Of a DNA stretch of 64,000 nucleotides, positions 50,297 to 58,582 are shown piece after piece. Source of the stretch: Microbaculum sp051390635 (GTDB lineage: Bacteria; Pseudomonadota; Alphaproteobacteria; Rhizobiales; Tepidamorphaceae); NCBI RefSeq assembly GCF_051390635.1, contig NZ_JBPODT010000002.1, positions 806,001 through 870,000 on the forward strand. Reading direction: 5' to 3'. Position numbers and translations under genes: made by a program. Position 1 is the stretch's first letter. Every line of letters begins with the position of its first letter. A model generated the notes under the pieces. It was given only the letters and a program-made list of their open reading frames with translations. It did not search any database and was not told the DNA's origin.

Positions 50297-52738
50297 GTGC
50301 CATCGTTCTCGAGAAGTCTAGAGCAGGCCTTGCATCGCGCGCTCGCTATCGCCAACGAGCGGCGCCACGAATACGCGACGCTTGAGCATTTGCTGCTGGC
50401 GCTGGTCGACGACCAGGACGCAGCGGCCGTAATGCGGGCCTGCAACGTCGATATCGACGCGCTGCGGCAGAGCCTCGTCGACTACATCGACAACGAGCTC
50501 GACAACCTGATCAGCGAGAGCGGCGAGGATTCCAAACCGACCGCCGGCTTCCAGCGCGTCATCCAGCGCGCCGTCATCCACGTGCAGTCCTCCGGCCGCG
50601 AGGAGGTGACCGGCGCCAACGTGCTGGTCGCGATCTTCGCCGAGCGCGAGAGCCACGCCGCCTTCTTCCTGCAGGAGCAGGACATGACCCGCTACGACGC
50701 GGTCAACTACATCAGCCACGGCATCGCCAAGCGGCCGGGCTTCTCCGAGACGCGCACCGTGCGCGGCGCCGAGGACGAGGCCGGTGAGGGCGAGGACGGC
50801 GACAAGAAGAAGTCCGACGCGCTCGAGGCCTATTGCGTCAACCTGAACCAGAAGGCCAAGGAAGGCCGCATCGATCCGCTGATCGGCCGCGAGGCCGAGC
50901 TGCAGCGCACGATCCAGGTCCTGTGCCGGCGCCAGAAGAACAACCCGCTGTTCGTCGGTGATCCCGGCGTCGGCAAGACGGCGATCGCCGAGGGCCTCGC
51001 CCGCCACATCGTCAACGGCGAGGTGCCGGAGGTTCTGAAGAAGGCGACGATCTTCCAGCTCGACATGGGCACGCTGCTCGCCGGCACCCGCTATCGCGGC
51101 GACTTCGAGGAGCGGCTGAAGGCGGTGGTCAAGGAGATCGAGAAGTATCCCGGCGCCATCATGTTCATCGACGAGATCCACACGGTGATCGGCGCCGGCG
51201 CCACGTCCGGCGGCGCGATGGACGCCTCGAACTTGCTCAAGCCGGCGCTGCAGAGCGGCCAGCTGCGCTGCATCGGCTCGACCACCTACAAGGAGTACCG
51301 CCAGTACTTCGAGAAGGACCGCGCCCTGGTGCGCCGGTTCCAGAAGATCGACGTCACCGAGCCGACGGTTCCCGACGCCATCAAGATCCTCAAGGGCCTC
51401 AAGCCCTATTTCGAGGACTTCCACAACGTCAAATACACCAACGACGCCATCAAGTCGGCAGTCGAGCTGTCGGCGCGCTACATCCACGACCGCAAGCTGC
51501 CCGACAAGGCGATCGACGTCATCGACGAGACCGGCGCCTCGCAGATGTTGCTGCCCGAATCCAAGCGTCGTCGCACGATCGGCTTGAAGGAGGTCGAGGC
51601 GACGGTCGCCACCATGGCCCGGATTCCGCCGAAGACCGTGTCGAAGTCGGATTCCGAGGTGCTCGCCCATATCGACGGGAACCTGAAGCGCACCGTGTTC
51701 GGCCAGAACAAGGCGATCGAGGCGCTGTCGGCTGCGATCAAGCTCGCCCGCGCGGGCCTGCGCGAGCCCGAGAAGCCGATCGGCAGCTACCTGTTCTCCG
51801 GCCCCACCGGCGTCGGCAAGACCGAGGTCGCCAAGCAGCTCGCGCAGTTGCTCGGCGTGGAGCTGCTGCGCTTCGACATGTCGGAGTACATGGAGCGGCA
51901 CACGGTCTCCCGCCTGATCGGCGCGCCGCCCGGCTATGTCGGCTTCGACCAGGGCGGTCTGTTGACCGACGGCGTCGACCAGCATCCCCATTGCGTGCTG
52001 CTGCTCGACGAGATCGAGAAGGCGCATCCGGACCTGTTCAACATCCTTCTGCAGGTGATGGACCACGGCAAGCTGACCGATCACAACGGCAAGCACGTCG
52101 ATTTCAGGAACGTCATCCTGATCATGACGACCAATGCCGGCGCCGCCGACATGGCCAAGGCGCCGATCGGATTCGGCCGCACCAAGCGCGAAGGCGACGA
52201 CGAGGAAGCGATCAACCGCATGTTCGCGCCGGAATTCCGCAACCGGCTCGACGCGATCATCCCGTTCGACAACCTGCCGCCGGAAGTGGTGGCGATGGTG
52301 GTCGACAAGTTCGTCCTGCAGCTGGAGGCCCAGCTCGCCGACCGCAACATCACGATCGAGATGAGCCCGGAGGCGAACAAGTGGGTCGCCGATCGCGGTT
52401 ACGATCCGCAGATGGGCGCCCGGCCGCTCGCGCGCATCATCCAGGAATACATCAAGAAGCCGCTCGCCGAAGAGGTGCTGTTCGGCAAGCTGAAGAACGG
52501 CGGCACGGTGAAGGTGATCGTCGAGACGCCCAAGGACGCCGAGCCGCGCCTTGGCTTCGAGTATATCGAGCCGGAGCCGCGTCCGAGCCCGCCGAAGAAG
52601 GCGCGCAAGAAGACCACGAAGGCCAAGAAGCCCGGTCCGTCCGGAAAGAAGACCGGCGGCGGTTCGGGTGGCGAGGGATCGGGCACGGGAAAGCGCGGCG
52701 GCCCCGTCGTGCCGAAGATCCCGCTGGCCAGCCAGTAG
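50297..52738 (+). CDS. clpA: ATP-dependent Clp protease ATP-binding subunit ClpA
   Basis: An 813-residue Hsp100 unfoldase that feeds ClpP. Layout: N domain (1-~145), AAA+ module 1 (Walker A GDPGVGKTAIAEG, Walker B MFIDEIHTVIG), and AAA+ module 2 (Walker A GPTGVGKTEVAKQ, Walker B CVLLLDEIEKAHPD, arginine-finger helix in the EFRNRLDAIIPF region). The start is GTG at 50297. From about residue 760 a Lys/Pro/Gly-rich low-complexity tail of about 50 residues is added that is not needed for the core. It follows clpS in an operon. Confidence 0.95.
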   Translation: MPSFSRSLEQALHRALAIANERRHEYATLEHLLLALVDDQDAAAVMRACNVDIDALRQSLVDYIDNELDNLISESGEDSKPTAGFQRVIQRAVIHVQSSGREEVTGANVLVAIFAERESHAAFFLQEQDMTRYDAVNYISHGIAKRPGFSETRTVRGAEDEAGEGEDGDKKKSDALEAYCVNLNQKAKEGRIDPLIGREAELQRTIQVLCRRQKNNPLFVGDPGVGKTAIAEGLARHIVNGEVPEVLKKATIFQLDMGTLLAGTRYRGDFEERLKAVVKEIEKYPGAIMFIDEIHTVIGAGATSGGAMDASNLLKPALQSGQLRCIGSTTYKEYRQYFEKDRALVRRFQKIDVTEPTVPDAIKILKGLKPYFEDFHNVKYTNDAIKSAVELSARYIHDRKLPDKAIDVIDETGASQMLLPESKRRRTIGLKEVEATVATMARIPPKTVSKSDSEVLAHIDGNLKRTVFGQNKAIEALSAAIKLARAGLREPEKPIGSYLFSGPTGVGKTEVAKQLAQLLGVELLRFDMSEYMERHTVSRLIGAPPGYVGFDQGGLLTDGVDQHPHCVLLLDEIEKAHPDLFNILLQVMDHGKLTDHNGKHVDFRNVILIMTTNAGAADMAKAPIGFGRTKREGDDEEAINRMFAPEFRNRLDAIIPFDNLPPEVVAMVVDKFVLQLEAQLADRNITIEMSPEANKWVADRGYDPQMGARPLARIIQEYIKKPLAEEVLFGKLKNGGTVKVIVETPKDAEPRLGFEYIEPEPRPSPPKKARKKTTKAKKPGPSGKKTGGGSGGEGSGTGKRGGPVVPKIPLASQ

Positions 52739-52765
52739 CCGCCGGACGGCCATGACCGGACATCA

Positions 52766-53482
52766 GTGGTGAGCGTGGCGCCGAACGGGTCGCGCGCGGC
52801 ATTTCGAATGGGGGCGGGCAGGGCGATCGGGGTTCCCGGTATCGTCCTGTTCGCGTCGTTCTTCGGCTTCGGCGCCTTCGCCCGCGCCGCCGGCCTCGAT
52901 GTCTTCCAGGCGACGATCATCACCGCCACCGTTTTCGCCCTGCCCGGGCAGGTCGTTCTCGTCGACCAGATCGCCACGGGCGCGAGCCTCGCCGCCGCGA
53001 CCGTCGCCGTAACCCTGACGGCCGTGCGGCTTCTGCCGATGACGGTCGCGATCCTGCCCGTTCTCCGCCAGCCCGGTCAGTCCGCCTGGAAACAGATCCC
53101 GCTGTCGCACTTCGTGGCGGTGACGGTCTGGATCGAGTCGATGCGTCGGCTACCGGAGGTCGAGCGCCACCTCCGCATACCCTATTACCTCGGCATCGTC
53201 GCGTCGCTCTGGCCGATCTGTATCGTCGCGACCGTACTGGGATACGAGATCGCCGGAGGTGTGCCTGCGGCCATCGCTGCCGCGCTGCTGTTGCTGACGC
53301 CGTTCTATTTCCTGCTGTCGATGATGACGGCGGCGCGCGAACGGATCGACTGGCTCGCCATCGTCGCCGGCTTCTGCCTGGGCCCGGTGTTCTACCGCTA
53401 CATGCCGGGACTGGACCTACTGTGGACCGGGCTGGTCGGCGGCACCGGGGCCTTCGTGCTCACGCGGGGATGGAGGCAATGA
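52766..53482 (+). CDS. azlC: AzlC-type branched-chain amino acid permease subunit
   Basis: A 238-residue membrane protein of the LIV-E/AzlC family that exports branched-chain amino acids with AzlD. The N-terminal hallmark is VPGIVLFASFFGFGAFARAAG, followed by ALPGQVVLVDQIATGASL and about six hydrophobic segments. The start is GTG at 52766; ATG at 52808 (MGAGRAIGVPG) is the alternative. AzlD follows after a 15-base tandem-repeat spacer. Confidence 0.9.
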   Translation: MVSVAPNGSRAAFRMGAGRAIGVPGIVLFASFFGFGAFARAAGLDVFQATIITATVFALPGQVVLVDQIATGASLAAATVAVTLTAVRLLPMTVAILPVLRQPGQSAWKQIPLSHFVAVTVWIESMRRLPEVERHLRIPYYLGIVASLWPICIVATVLGYEIAGGVPAAIAAALLLLTPFYFLLSMMTAARERIDWLAIVAGFCLGPVFYRYMPGLDLLWTGLVGGTGAFVLTRGWRQ

Positions 53483-53523
53483 CCGGGGCGCCAGCAACCG
53501 GGGCGCCAGCAACCGGGGCGCCA
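53482..53523. repeat. 15-bp tandem repeat between azlC and azlD
   Basis: The unit ACCGGGGCGCCAGCA occurs twice perfectly (53482-53496, 53497-53511) and then 12 bases of a third copy (53512-53523). It begins at the last base of the azlC stop and ends two bases before the azlD ATG. It includes the small overlapping reading MTGAPATGAPATGAPR. Confidence 0.8.
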
Positions 53524-53525
53524 AG

Positions 53526-53873
53526 ATGAGCGGGTTCTCGGGCGGCTGGTGGCCGTATGTCTTCATCGCCGTGGCCGGATTCGCGGCCACCGATTTCTGG
53601 CGTCTCCTCGGCGTCGGCATGGCCGCGCGGATCGACGAGACGAGCCTTGTCCTGCGCTGGGTTAAAGCGGTGGCGACGGCCCTGATCGCGGGCCTCGTCG
53701 CGCGGCTGATCGTCTTTCCCGTCGGCGATCTCGCCGCAACCAGCCTCGTCGCCCGGTTCGGCGCGGTCGCGGTCGGCGTGATTGTCTTCGCCCTGTTCAG
53801 GCGCAACATGCTGGTCGGCATACTGGCCGGCGAGGCGGCGCTGCTGGCGCTGGTCTGGCTCGGGGCAGGGTAG
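53526..53873 (+). CDS. azlD: AzlD-type permease subunit
   Basis: A 115-residue membrane protein, with four hydrophobic segments (WWPYVFIAVAGFAAT, AVATALIAGLVARLIVF, FGAVAVGVIVFALF, LVGILAGEAALLALVWLG). It is the small partner of AzlC in branched-chain amino acid export. The usual ATGA overlap with azlC is replaced here by a tandem-repeat spacer. Confidence 0.87.
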   Translation: MSGFSGGWWPYVFIAVAGFAATDFWRLLGVGMAARIDETSLVLRWVKAVATALIAGLVARLIVFPVGDLAATSLVARFGAVAVGVIVFALFRRNMLVGILAGEAALLALVWLGAG

Positions 53874-53975
53874 GGTCCGGCAACGAACGGAAACGGGCGT
53901 CCGTCCCTCGTCAGGGTGCGTGACGCCACTATATGGCGTCTTTATCGAACATCGCGAATACAACGGAGCATATTC

Positions 53976-54410
53976 ATGAGCATCAAGCCGCTTTTCACCG
54001 CGACGGCGAGCGCCACCGGCGGCCGCAACGGCCATTCGGAGGCCACCGACGGATCGGTATCGGTCGATCTTTCCGTGCCGAAGGAGATGGGCGGTCCCGG
54101 CAACCCGGACACGACGACGCCGGAGCACCTGTTCGCCGCGGGATACGCGGCCTGCTTCGGCGGAGCGCTCGACTTCATCGCGTCCCAGCACAAGAAGGAC
54201 GCCAAGGGCGCCGTCGTCACCTGCTCCGTCACGATCGGTCCGCGCGATGCGGGCGGCTTCGGCCTGATGGTGAAGCTGCACGTCAAGGACGACAGCCTGC
54301 CGAAGGACGAACTGCTGGCGCTCGCCAACGAGGCGCACGAGAAGATCTGCCCCTATTCGCACGCCACGCGCGGAAACGTGCCGGTCGAGATCGAGGTGGA
54401 CGGCGCCTGA
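53976..54410 (+). CDS. ohr: Organic hydroperoxide resistance protein (Ohr)
   Basis: A 144-residue OsmC/Ohr peroxidase that reduces organic and fatty-acid hydroperoxides with a lipoyl-type reductant. The peroxidatic Cys is C60 in GYAACFGGAL, and the resolving Cys is C125 in ICPYSHATRGN. The frame is open to 53916; the ATG at 53976 matches the family. No OhrR regulator is adjacent and no clear OhrR box is seen. Confidence 0.93.
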   Translation: MSIKPLFTATASATGGRNGHSEATDGSVSVDLSVPKEMGGPGNPDTTTPEHLFAAGYAACFGGALDFIASQHKKDAKGAVVTCSVTIGPRDAGGFGLMVKLHVKDDSLPKDELLALANEAHEKICPYSHATRGNVPVEIEVDGA

Positions 54411-54454
54411 CGAACGCACGAGGGCACCAAGGAAGCCCTCTGGTCTTGCGATTG

Positions 54455-54490
54455 CCCGTTGGCCCCGGATCACAATCCGGGGCCAACGGG
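54455..54490. repeat. Perfect 16-bp hairpin between ohr and the HIT gene
   Basis: CCCGTTGGCCCCGGAT (54455-54470) and its exact complement (54475-54490) with loop CACA. Between two convergent genes and without a T tract on either side; probably a bidirectional stop or a REP-like repeat. Confidence 0.8.
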
Positions 54491-54497
54491 GTGCGGC

Positions 54498-54923
54498 TCA
54501 GTCCGCCAGCGCCGCGGCGACGATCTTAGCCGTTTCCGCCAGCTCGTCCTTGTCGGCCATTGTCGTGCCGTGCGGCTTCAGGCTTTCGCCTTCCCAGCGC
54601 GGGATGATATGGATGTGCAGGTGAAACACCGTCTGCCCCGCGCCGGCGCCGTTGAACTGCTGGATCATGAAACCGTCGGCCCCGAGCGCGTCCGTGATCT
54701 TCGGCGCAAGCGTCTGCACGACACTCATCAGGTTGGCGAGGTCGTCATGGCCGATGTCGGTGAGGTCGGTCGCCCTCACCTTGGGGATGACCAGCGTGTG
54801 GCCGCGGGACCGCGGCATGATGTCGAGGAAGGCGAAGCTGCGGTCGTCCTCGTAAACCTTGAAGCTCGGAATCTCGCCACGGAGTATCTTGGCGAAGATG
54901 TTGTCGTCGTCATAGGCGGCCAT
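54498..54923 (-). CDS. HIT-family nucleotide-binding hydrolase (Hint-like)
   Basis: A 141-residue histidine-triad protein with the H-x-H-x-H-x-x motif in VFHLHIHIIPRW near residue 103. Start MAAYDDDNIFAKILRGEIPS and the FLDIMPRSRGHTLVIPK segment are typical of HinT, which hydrolyses AMP-linked substrates. It follows the diguanylate cyclase gene at 88 bases on the same strand. Confidence 0.92.
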   Translation of the reverse strand: MAAYDDDNIFAKILRGEIPSFKVYEDDRSFAFLDIMPRSRGHTLVIPKVRATDLTDIGHDDLANLMSVVQTLAPKITDALGADGFMIQQFNGAGAGQTVFHLHIHIIPRWEGESLKPHGTTMADKDELAETAKIVAAALAD

Positions 54924-55011
54924 GGCGGTCTTCCTTCCTGTGGGCTCGCCGTTACAAGCCAGAGCCGCCGGGGCAGGTCAAGGCCGACCGCAGGACGCCG
55001 CGGCTGCCACC

Positions 55012-56463
55012 TTACGCCACCGATACCAACGCGACCGGATGCGACGGCTCGTCGGTCTCGGGATAGGCCGCGACCACCCGGTTGCGGCCGGTTCTCTTGG
55101 CCTGGTAGAGCGCCGCGTCGGCGGATTCGACAAAGTCCTCGCTCGGCAAGGAGGCCGGTCGCCGGCAGGCGCAGCCGATGCTGACGGTGACGCTGACGGG
55201 CTCGGCGGCCCCGCAATCGAAGAGTTGGCGCTCGACGGCGCGACGCAGCCGGTCCGCCGTTGCCCAGGCTTCGCACTCGTCGGTGTCGGGCAGGATGACG
55301 GCGAACTCCTCGCCGCCATATCGCGCGACCACATCGCCCGGGCGGATGGTGTTTTCCATCAACTCCACCACGCCCCGCAGGATCCGGTCTCCGGTCTGGT
55401 GGCCGTGCGTGTCGTTGACCCGTTTGAAGAAATCGATGTCGACCATCAGCAGCGACAGCGGCCGTTCGTGCCGGTCGGCACTCGCGCAGTCCGCCGACAG
55501 GCGCTCGGTGAAGGCGGCGCGGTTCAGCGCGCCGGTGAGGCCGTCGCGGGTCGAGCGGTGCTCGAGTTCCCGGTATAGCCGTTGCAGCGAGGCGGCGGCG
55601 ACGTTGAACGCGCGGCCGAGCTGACCGAGCTCGTCGGCCTTGTTGTGCAGCCGGACGCGATGGGCGAAGTCGCGCTTGCCCAGCCGGCGCGCGCCTTCCT
55701 GCAGGCTTTCGATCGGATGGAGGATGGATCGGCAGACATAGAGGCTGGTGAGGATCAGGATCAGATAGCCGGCCAGGATCGCCGACATCATGACATAGCC
55801 CGCCCAACTGGAAACGGCCTGACCGTTGCTGAGGTGCCGCTCTATCTCGCTGACCGTCCGGCTATAGAATTCCGAGGTCGCGGCGTAGGCGCTTTCGAGG
55901 CCTGTGGTCGTGTTGTGGAACGCCGCGGAGAACGCGGGCGTCTCCGGATTGCGTGCAAAGAGCCCGCTGGCCGCCTGACGCGCGCTTTGCCAGGCGTCGT
56001 AGGCCGAGACCATCAGATGGACGTCGATGTCGTCCTGATGTTCTTCGAAGTTCGTCAGATGGCCGACGAACATCAGAAAGTTCGATTCGATCGCGCCGGC
56101 GGCCAGCTCGAATTCCGTCGCCAACGCGGGGCTCTGATCCTTTTCGTAGAGCCTTACCAGCCGCTCGGCCTCCAGCAGCGAAACGGCGATATTGTGGGAC
56201 GGGGTGATGTCCGTCCGTACCTCGTGCACCGTGTGTTCGAATGTCGACAGAAGCGCGTATTGCGATGCCTTCCAGACCGCCGCGGTGAGGGTAATGCCGA
56301 GGAGCGCGCAGGCCAGCGCGAAGACGAACCGAACGCGGATCGACCTGCGAAACGTACGCGTGATGGCGGTCCAGGTCGGCAGTGCGCGGCGCGATCCCGG
56401 GCGATCGCCGGAAGCAGGTTGGATTCTCCCGGCGTCCTCGTTTTCTGGGTATGAAATGGACAT
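55012..56463 (-). CDS. Membrane diguanylate cyclase (HAMP-GGDEF)
   Basis: A 483-residue sensor-type enzyme making cyclic di-GMP. TM1 at about 44-64, a ~155-residue periplasmic helical sensor (70-215), TM2 at about 222-244, a HAMP-like segment (245-300), and the GGDEF domain (305-465). The active site is GGEEF (383-387), and the product-inhibition site R374-x-x-D377 is present, so product control is likely. No EAL domain follows. Sensor ligand is unknown. Confidence 0.92.
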   Translation of the reverse strand: MSISYPENEDAGRIQPASGDRPGSRRALPTWTAITRTFRRSIRVRFVFALACALLGITLTAAVWKASQYALLSTFEHTVHEVRTDITPSHNIAVSLLEAERLVRLYEKDQSPALATEFELAAGAIESNFLMFVGHLTNFEEHQDDIDVHLMVSAYDAWQSARQAASGLFARNPETPAFSAAFHNTTTGLESAYAATSEFYSRTVSEIERHLSNGQAVSSWAGYVMMSAILAGYLILILTSLYVCRSILHPIESLQEGARRLGKRDFAHRVRLHNKADELGQLGRAFNVAAASLQRLYRELEHRSTRDGLTGALNRAAFTERLSADCASADRHERPLSLLMVDIDFFKRVNDTHGHQTGDRILRGVVELMENTIRPGDVVARYGGEEFAVILPDTDECEAWATADRLRRAVERQLFDCGAAEPVSVTVSIGCACRRPASLPSEDFVESADAALYQAKRTGRNRVVAAYPETDEPSHPVALVSVA

Positions 56464-56643
56464 GAGCCCCCTTGCCGCGCGTCGTAGTCGATTTCTTGTT
56501 GTGTCGACCGGCTAACCTAGGGGCAATAGGTCGCAATCCGGTTAATCGGCGGGTGCGGTTTGGACACACCCGAACTGGGCGTACTGTGTAGAGGGGCGTG
56601 CCGGGAACCGGATCGGGACCTCGTGTCTGCGGAGACGGGCGCC

Positions 56644-56672
56644 GCGGGCGGCGGATACCATCCGCCGCCCGC
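56644..56672. terminator. Perfect 13-bp hairpin downstream of carbonic anhydrase
   Basis: GCGGGCGGCGGAT (56644-56656) with its exact complement (56660-56672), loop ACC. It lies 16 bases beyond the stop of the leftward carbonic anhydrase; no T run follows, so termination is inferred from position and stability. Confidence 0.6.
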
Positions 56673-56688
56673 CGCTTCGCTTGTCGTG

Positions 56689-57201
56689 TCAGCGCCGGCC
56701 CCTGGCCTGTCCCGCCTTGGTTGCGGCGGGCACCTCGACCAGCTTGCCGGTCCTGACGTCGTAGATGTAGCCGTGGATCGGGATGCGCCCCGGCACCAGC
56801 GGATGGCTTCGGATGCGCCTGACGTCCTCGACGACGCTTTCGGCGAGGTCCGAGATCGTCAGCCAGTCGATATACTTTCCTTCGGACGAGCCGCGACCCT
56901 TTCCGGTGTCGTGCCAGCCGTTCTCGTCAACCGTCGCCGTCTCCAGGCTCTTGCCGAGGAGGCCGCGCATGACGTCGTCGGTGAAGGTCTCCATGCCGCA
57001 GTCGGTGTGGTGGATGACGAACCACTCGCGCGTACCCAGCAGCTTGTAAGAGATCACCAGCGAACGGATGGCGTCGTCGCTGGCCCGGCCGCCGGCATTG
57101 CGGATGACATGGGCGTCGCCTTCCGCCAGGCCCGCGTATTTCGCCGGATCGAGCCGCGCGTCCATGCATGTCAGGATCGCGAAGGCGCGTGCGGGCGGCA
57201 T
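56689..57201 (-). CDS. Beta-carbonic anhydrase-like protein
   Basis: Beta-class carbonic anhydrase that hydrates CO2. The zinc ligands C12, H65 and C68 are in CMDARLD and HHTDCG, with the D14/R16 dyad conserved. The 170 residues given start at ATG 57201, but the family's usual N-terminal segment (FDKG-x-LPM) is encoded in frame just upstream (about 57240-57202) without an ATG, GTG or TTG; see the finding. A YeeE-type gene is divergent. CO2/bicarbonate supply for the two carboxylases in the window is a plausible but unproven link. Confidence 0.8.
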   Translation of the reverse strand: MPPARAFAILTCMDARLDPAKYAGLAEGDAHVIRNAGGRASDDAIRSLVISYKLLGTREWFVIHHTDCGMETFTDDVMRGLLGKSLETATVDENGWHDTGKGRGSSEGKYIDWLTISDLAESVVEDVRRIRSHPLVPGRIPIHGYIYDVRTGKLVEVPAATKAGQARGRR

Positions 57202-57373
57202 CGGCAGGTGGCCCTTGTCGAAGCCCTTGCATCCGGGAATGCCCGCAAAAGTGTCGCCCCCGGCAATGCGGCGGTCAAGAAGCGGGCTTGAGGATGTCCG
57301 GAAAATCGGGTTTTCCTGCGCCGTGGTTGGACGCCTCCGGAACCGTTTTCTGGAAACACATTCTCAAATTATG

Positions 57374-57385
57374 ATATGAACATAT
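57374..57385. promoter_or_regulatory. AT-rich dyad between carbonic anhydrase and the YeeE gene
   Basis: ATATG-AA-CATAT, a perfect 5-bp dyad in a short AT-rich stretch within GC-rich DNA. Position before the transporter (68 bases to its ATG, counted from 57374) fits an operator, possibly of an ArsR/BigR-type sulfur regulator; no such gene is seen here. Confidence 0.35.
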
Positions 57386-57441
57386 GAGGGGCGGGGGCAC
57401 GGGGCCGACAAGAGCCCGGGCATGGTAGGAGACACGCGGCG

Positions 57442-58542
57442 ATGGACGAGATTTCCGTCAGGATTCTGGTGGCGGCGGCGGGCTTCGGTGCCGGCATCAT
57501 CTTCGGTGCGACGGCCCAGCGAACCAACTTCTGTACGATGGGTTCGCTGTCCGACATCGTCTACATGGGCAGCTACACCCGCTTCCGGGCGTGGCTTCTC
57601 GCGATCGCGATCGCGATCCTCACGAGCCAGGCGATGGACGCCGCCGGAATGGTCGAGCTCGACGGCTCGATCTATCTGACCGCCAATTTCGGCTGGCTGA
57701 CCTCGATCGTCGGCGGCCTGCTGTTCGGTTTCGGCATGGTGCTGGCCGGCGGCTGCGGCAACAAGGTTCTGGTCCGCGTCGGCGGCGGCAACCTGAAATC
57801 GGTCGTCGCCGTGCTGTTCCTCGGCATCTTCGCCTACATGACCCTTCGCGGCCTGATCGGCCTGGCCCGGCTCGAGCTGGAACGCTCCAATGTCGACCTG
57901 ACGCAGTACGGCCACGAGACCCAGGGCATCCCGGACCTCCTCGCCAACACGCTGGCCGTGGACGCCGGCACGATCCGCTGGGTGGTGGCGCTCGTGGTGG
58001 CGCTCGGCTTCCTGTGGTTCTGCTTCAAGGATCGGGATTTCCGGTCCTCGCCGCGCGACATCGCCGCCGGCGTCATCATCGGCCTGCTGATTCCGACCGG
58101 CTGGTGGATCACCGGCGTGCTCGGCTACGACGACTTCGAGCCGACGCAGCTCGCCTCCTTCACCTTCGTCGCGCCGATCGGCGAGAGCATGCAGTACCTG
58201 ATGACCTTCACCGGCGCGACGATCAATTTCGGCATCGCCACGGTCGGCGGCGTCATCGTCGGCTCGTTCCTGGCGTCGATCCTGTCGCGCGAGTTCCAGG
58301 TGGAATCCTTCACCGACGCGGCCGACACCATGCGGCACATGCTCGGCGGCGCGATGATGGGCGTCGGCGGCGTGCTGGCGCTGGGCTGCACCATCGGCCA
58401 GGGACTGACCGGGCTGTCGACATTGGCGCTCGGCTCGTTCATCGCCTGGCTGTCGATCATCGCCGGCGGCGTTCTCGCGCTGAAGTACCTGGAGGAAGGC
58501 TCGATGAGCGGCGCCGTCAAGGCGCTGATCGTGCGCTCCTGA
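57442..58542 (+). CDS. YeeE/YedE (TsuA-like) sulfur-compound transporter
   Basis: A 366-residue membrane protein with about nine hydrophobic segments and the repeated YeeE motifs: FGATAQRTNFCTMGSLSD, GGCGNKVLVRVGGGNLKS (about 110-127) and LGCTIGQGLTGLSTLALGS (about 313-331). The cysteines in each are those used by TsuA to pass thiosulfate across the membrane. Full-length two-repeat protein. Thiosulfate or a related sulfur anion is the likely cargo; the small TusA-like partner (TsuB) is absent here. Confidence 0.88.
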   Translation: MDEISVRILVAAAGFGAGIIFGATAQRTNFCTMGSLSDIVYMGSYTRFRAWLLAIAIAILTSQAMDAAGMVELDGSIYLTANFGWLTSIVGGLLFGFGMVLAGGCGNKVLVRVGGGNLKSVVAVLFLGIFAYMTLRGLIGLARLELERSNVDLTQYGHETQGIPDLLANTLAVDAGTIRWVVALVVALGFLWFCFKDRDFRSSPRDIAAGVIIGLLIPTGWWITGVLGYDDFEPTQLASFTFVAPIGESMQYLMTFTGATINFGIATVGGVIVGSFLASILSREFQVESFTDAADTMRHMLGGAMMGVGGVLALGCTIGQGLTGLSTLALGSFIAWLSIIAGGVLALKYLEEGSMSGAVKALIVRS

Positions 58543-58582
58543 CGTCTACGGCGCCGGATTAGCCGGCGGTCCAGTCGATGGA

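Noticed and set aside
50318..52753. 811-residue minus-strand ORF over clpA
   Set aside because: Exact mirror of clpA, Asp/Arg/Gly-rich, no motifs.
57364..58338. 324-residue minus-strand ORF over the YeeE gene
   Set aside because: Shadow; the plus strand encodes a coherent membrane protein with conserved cysteines.
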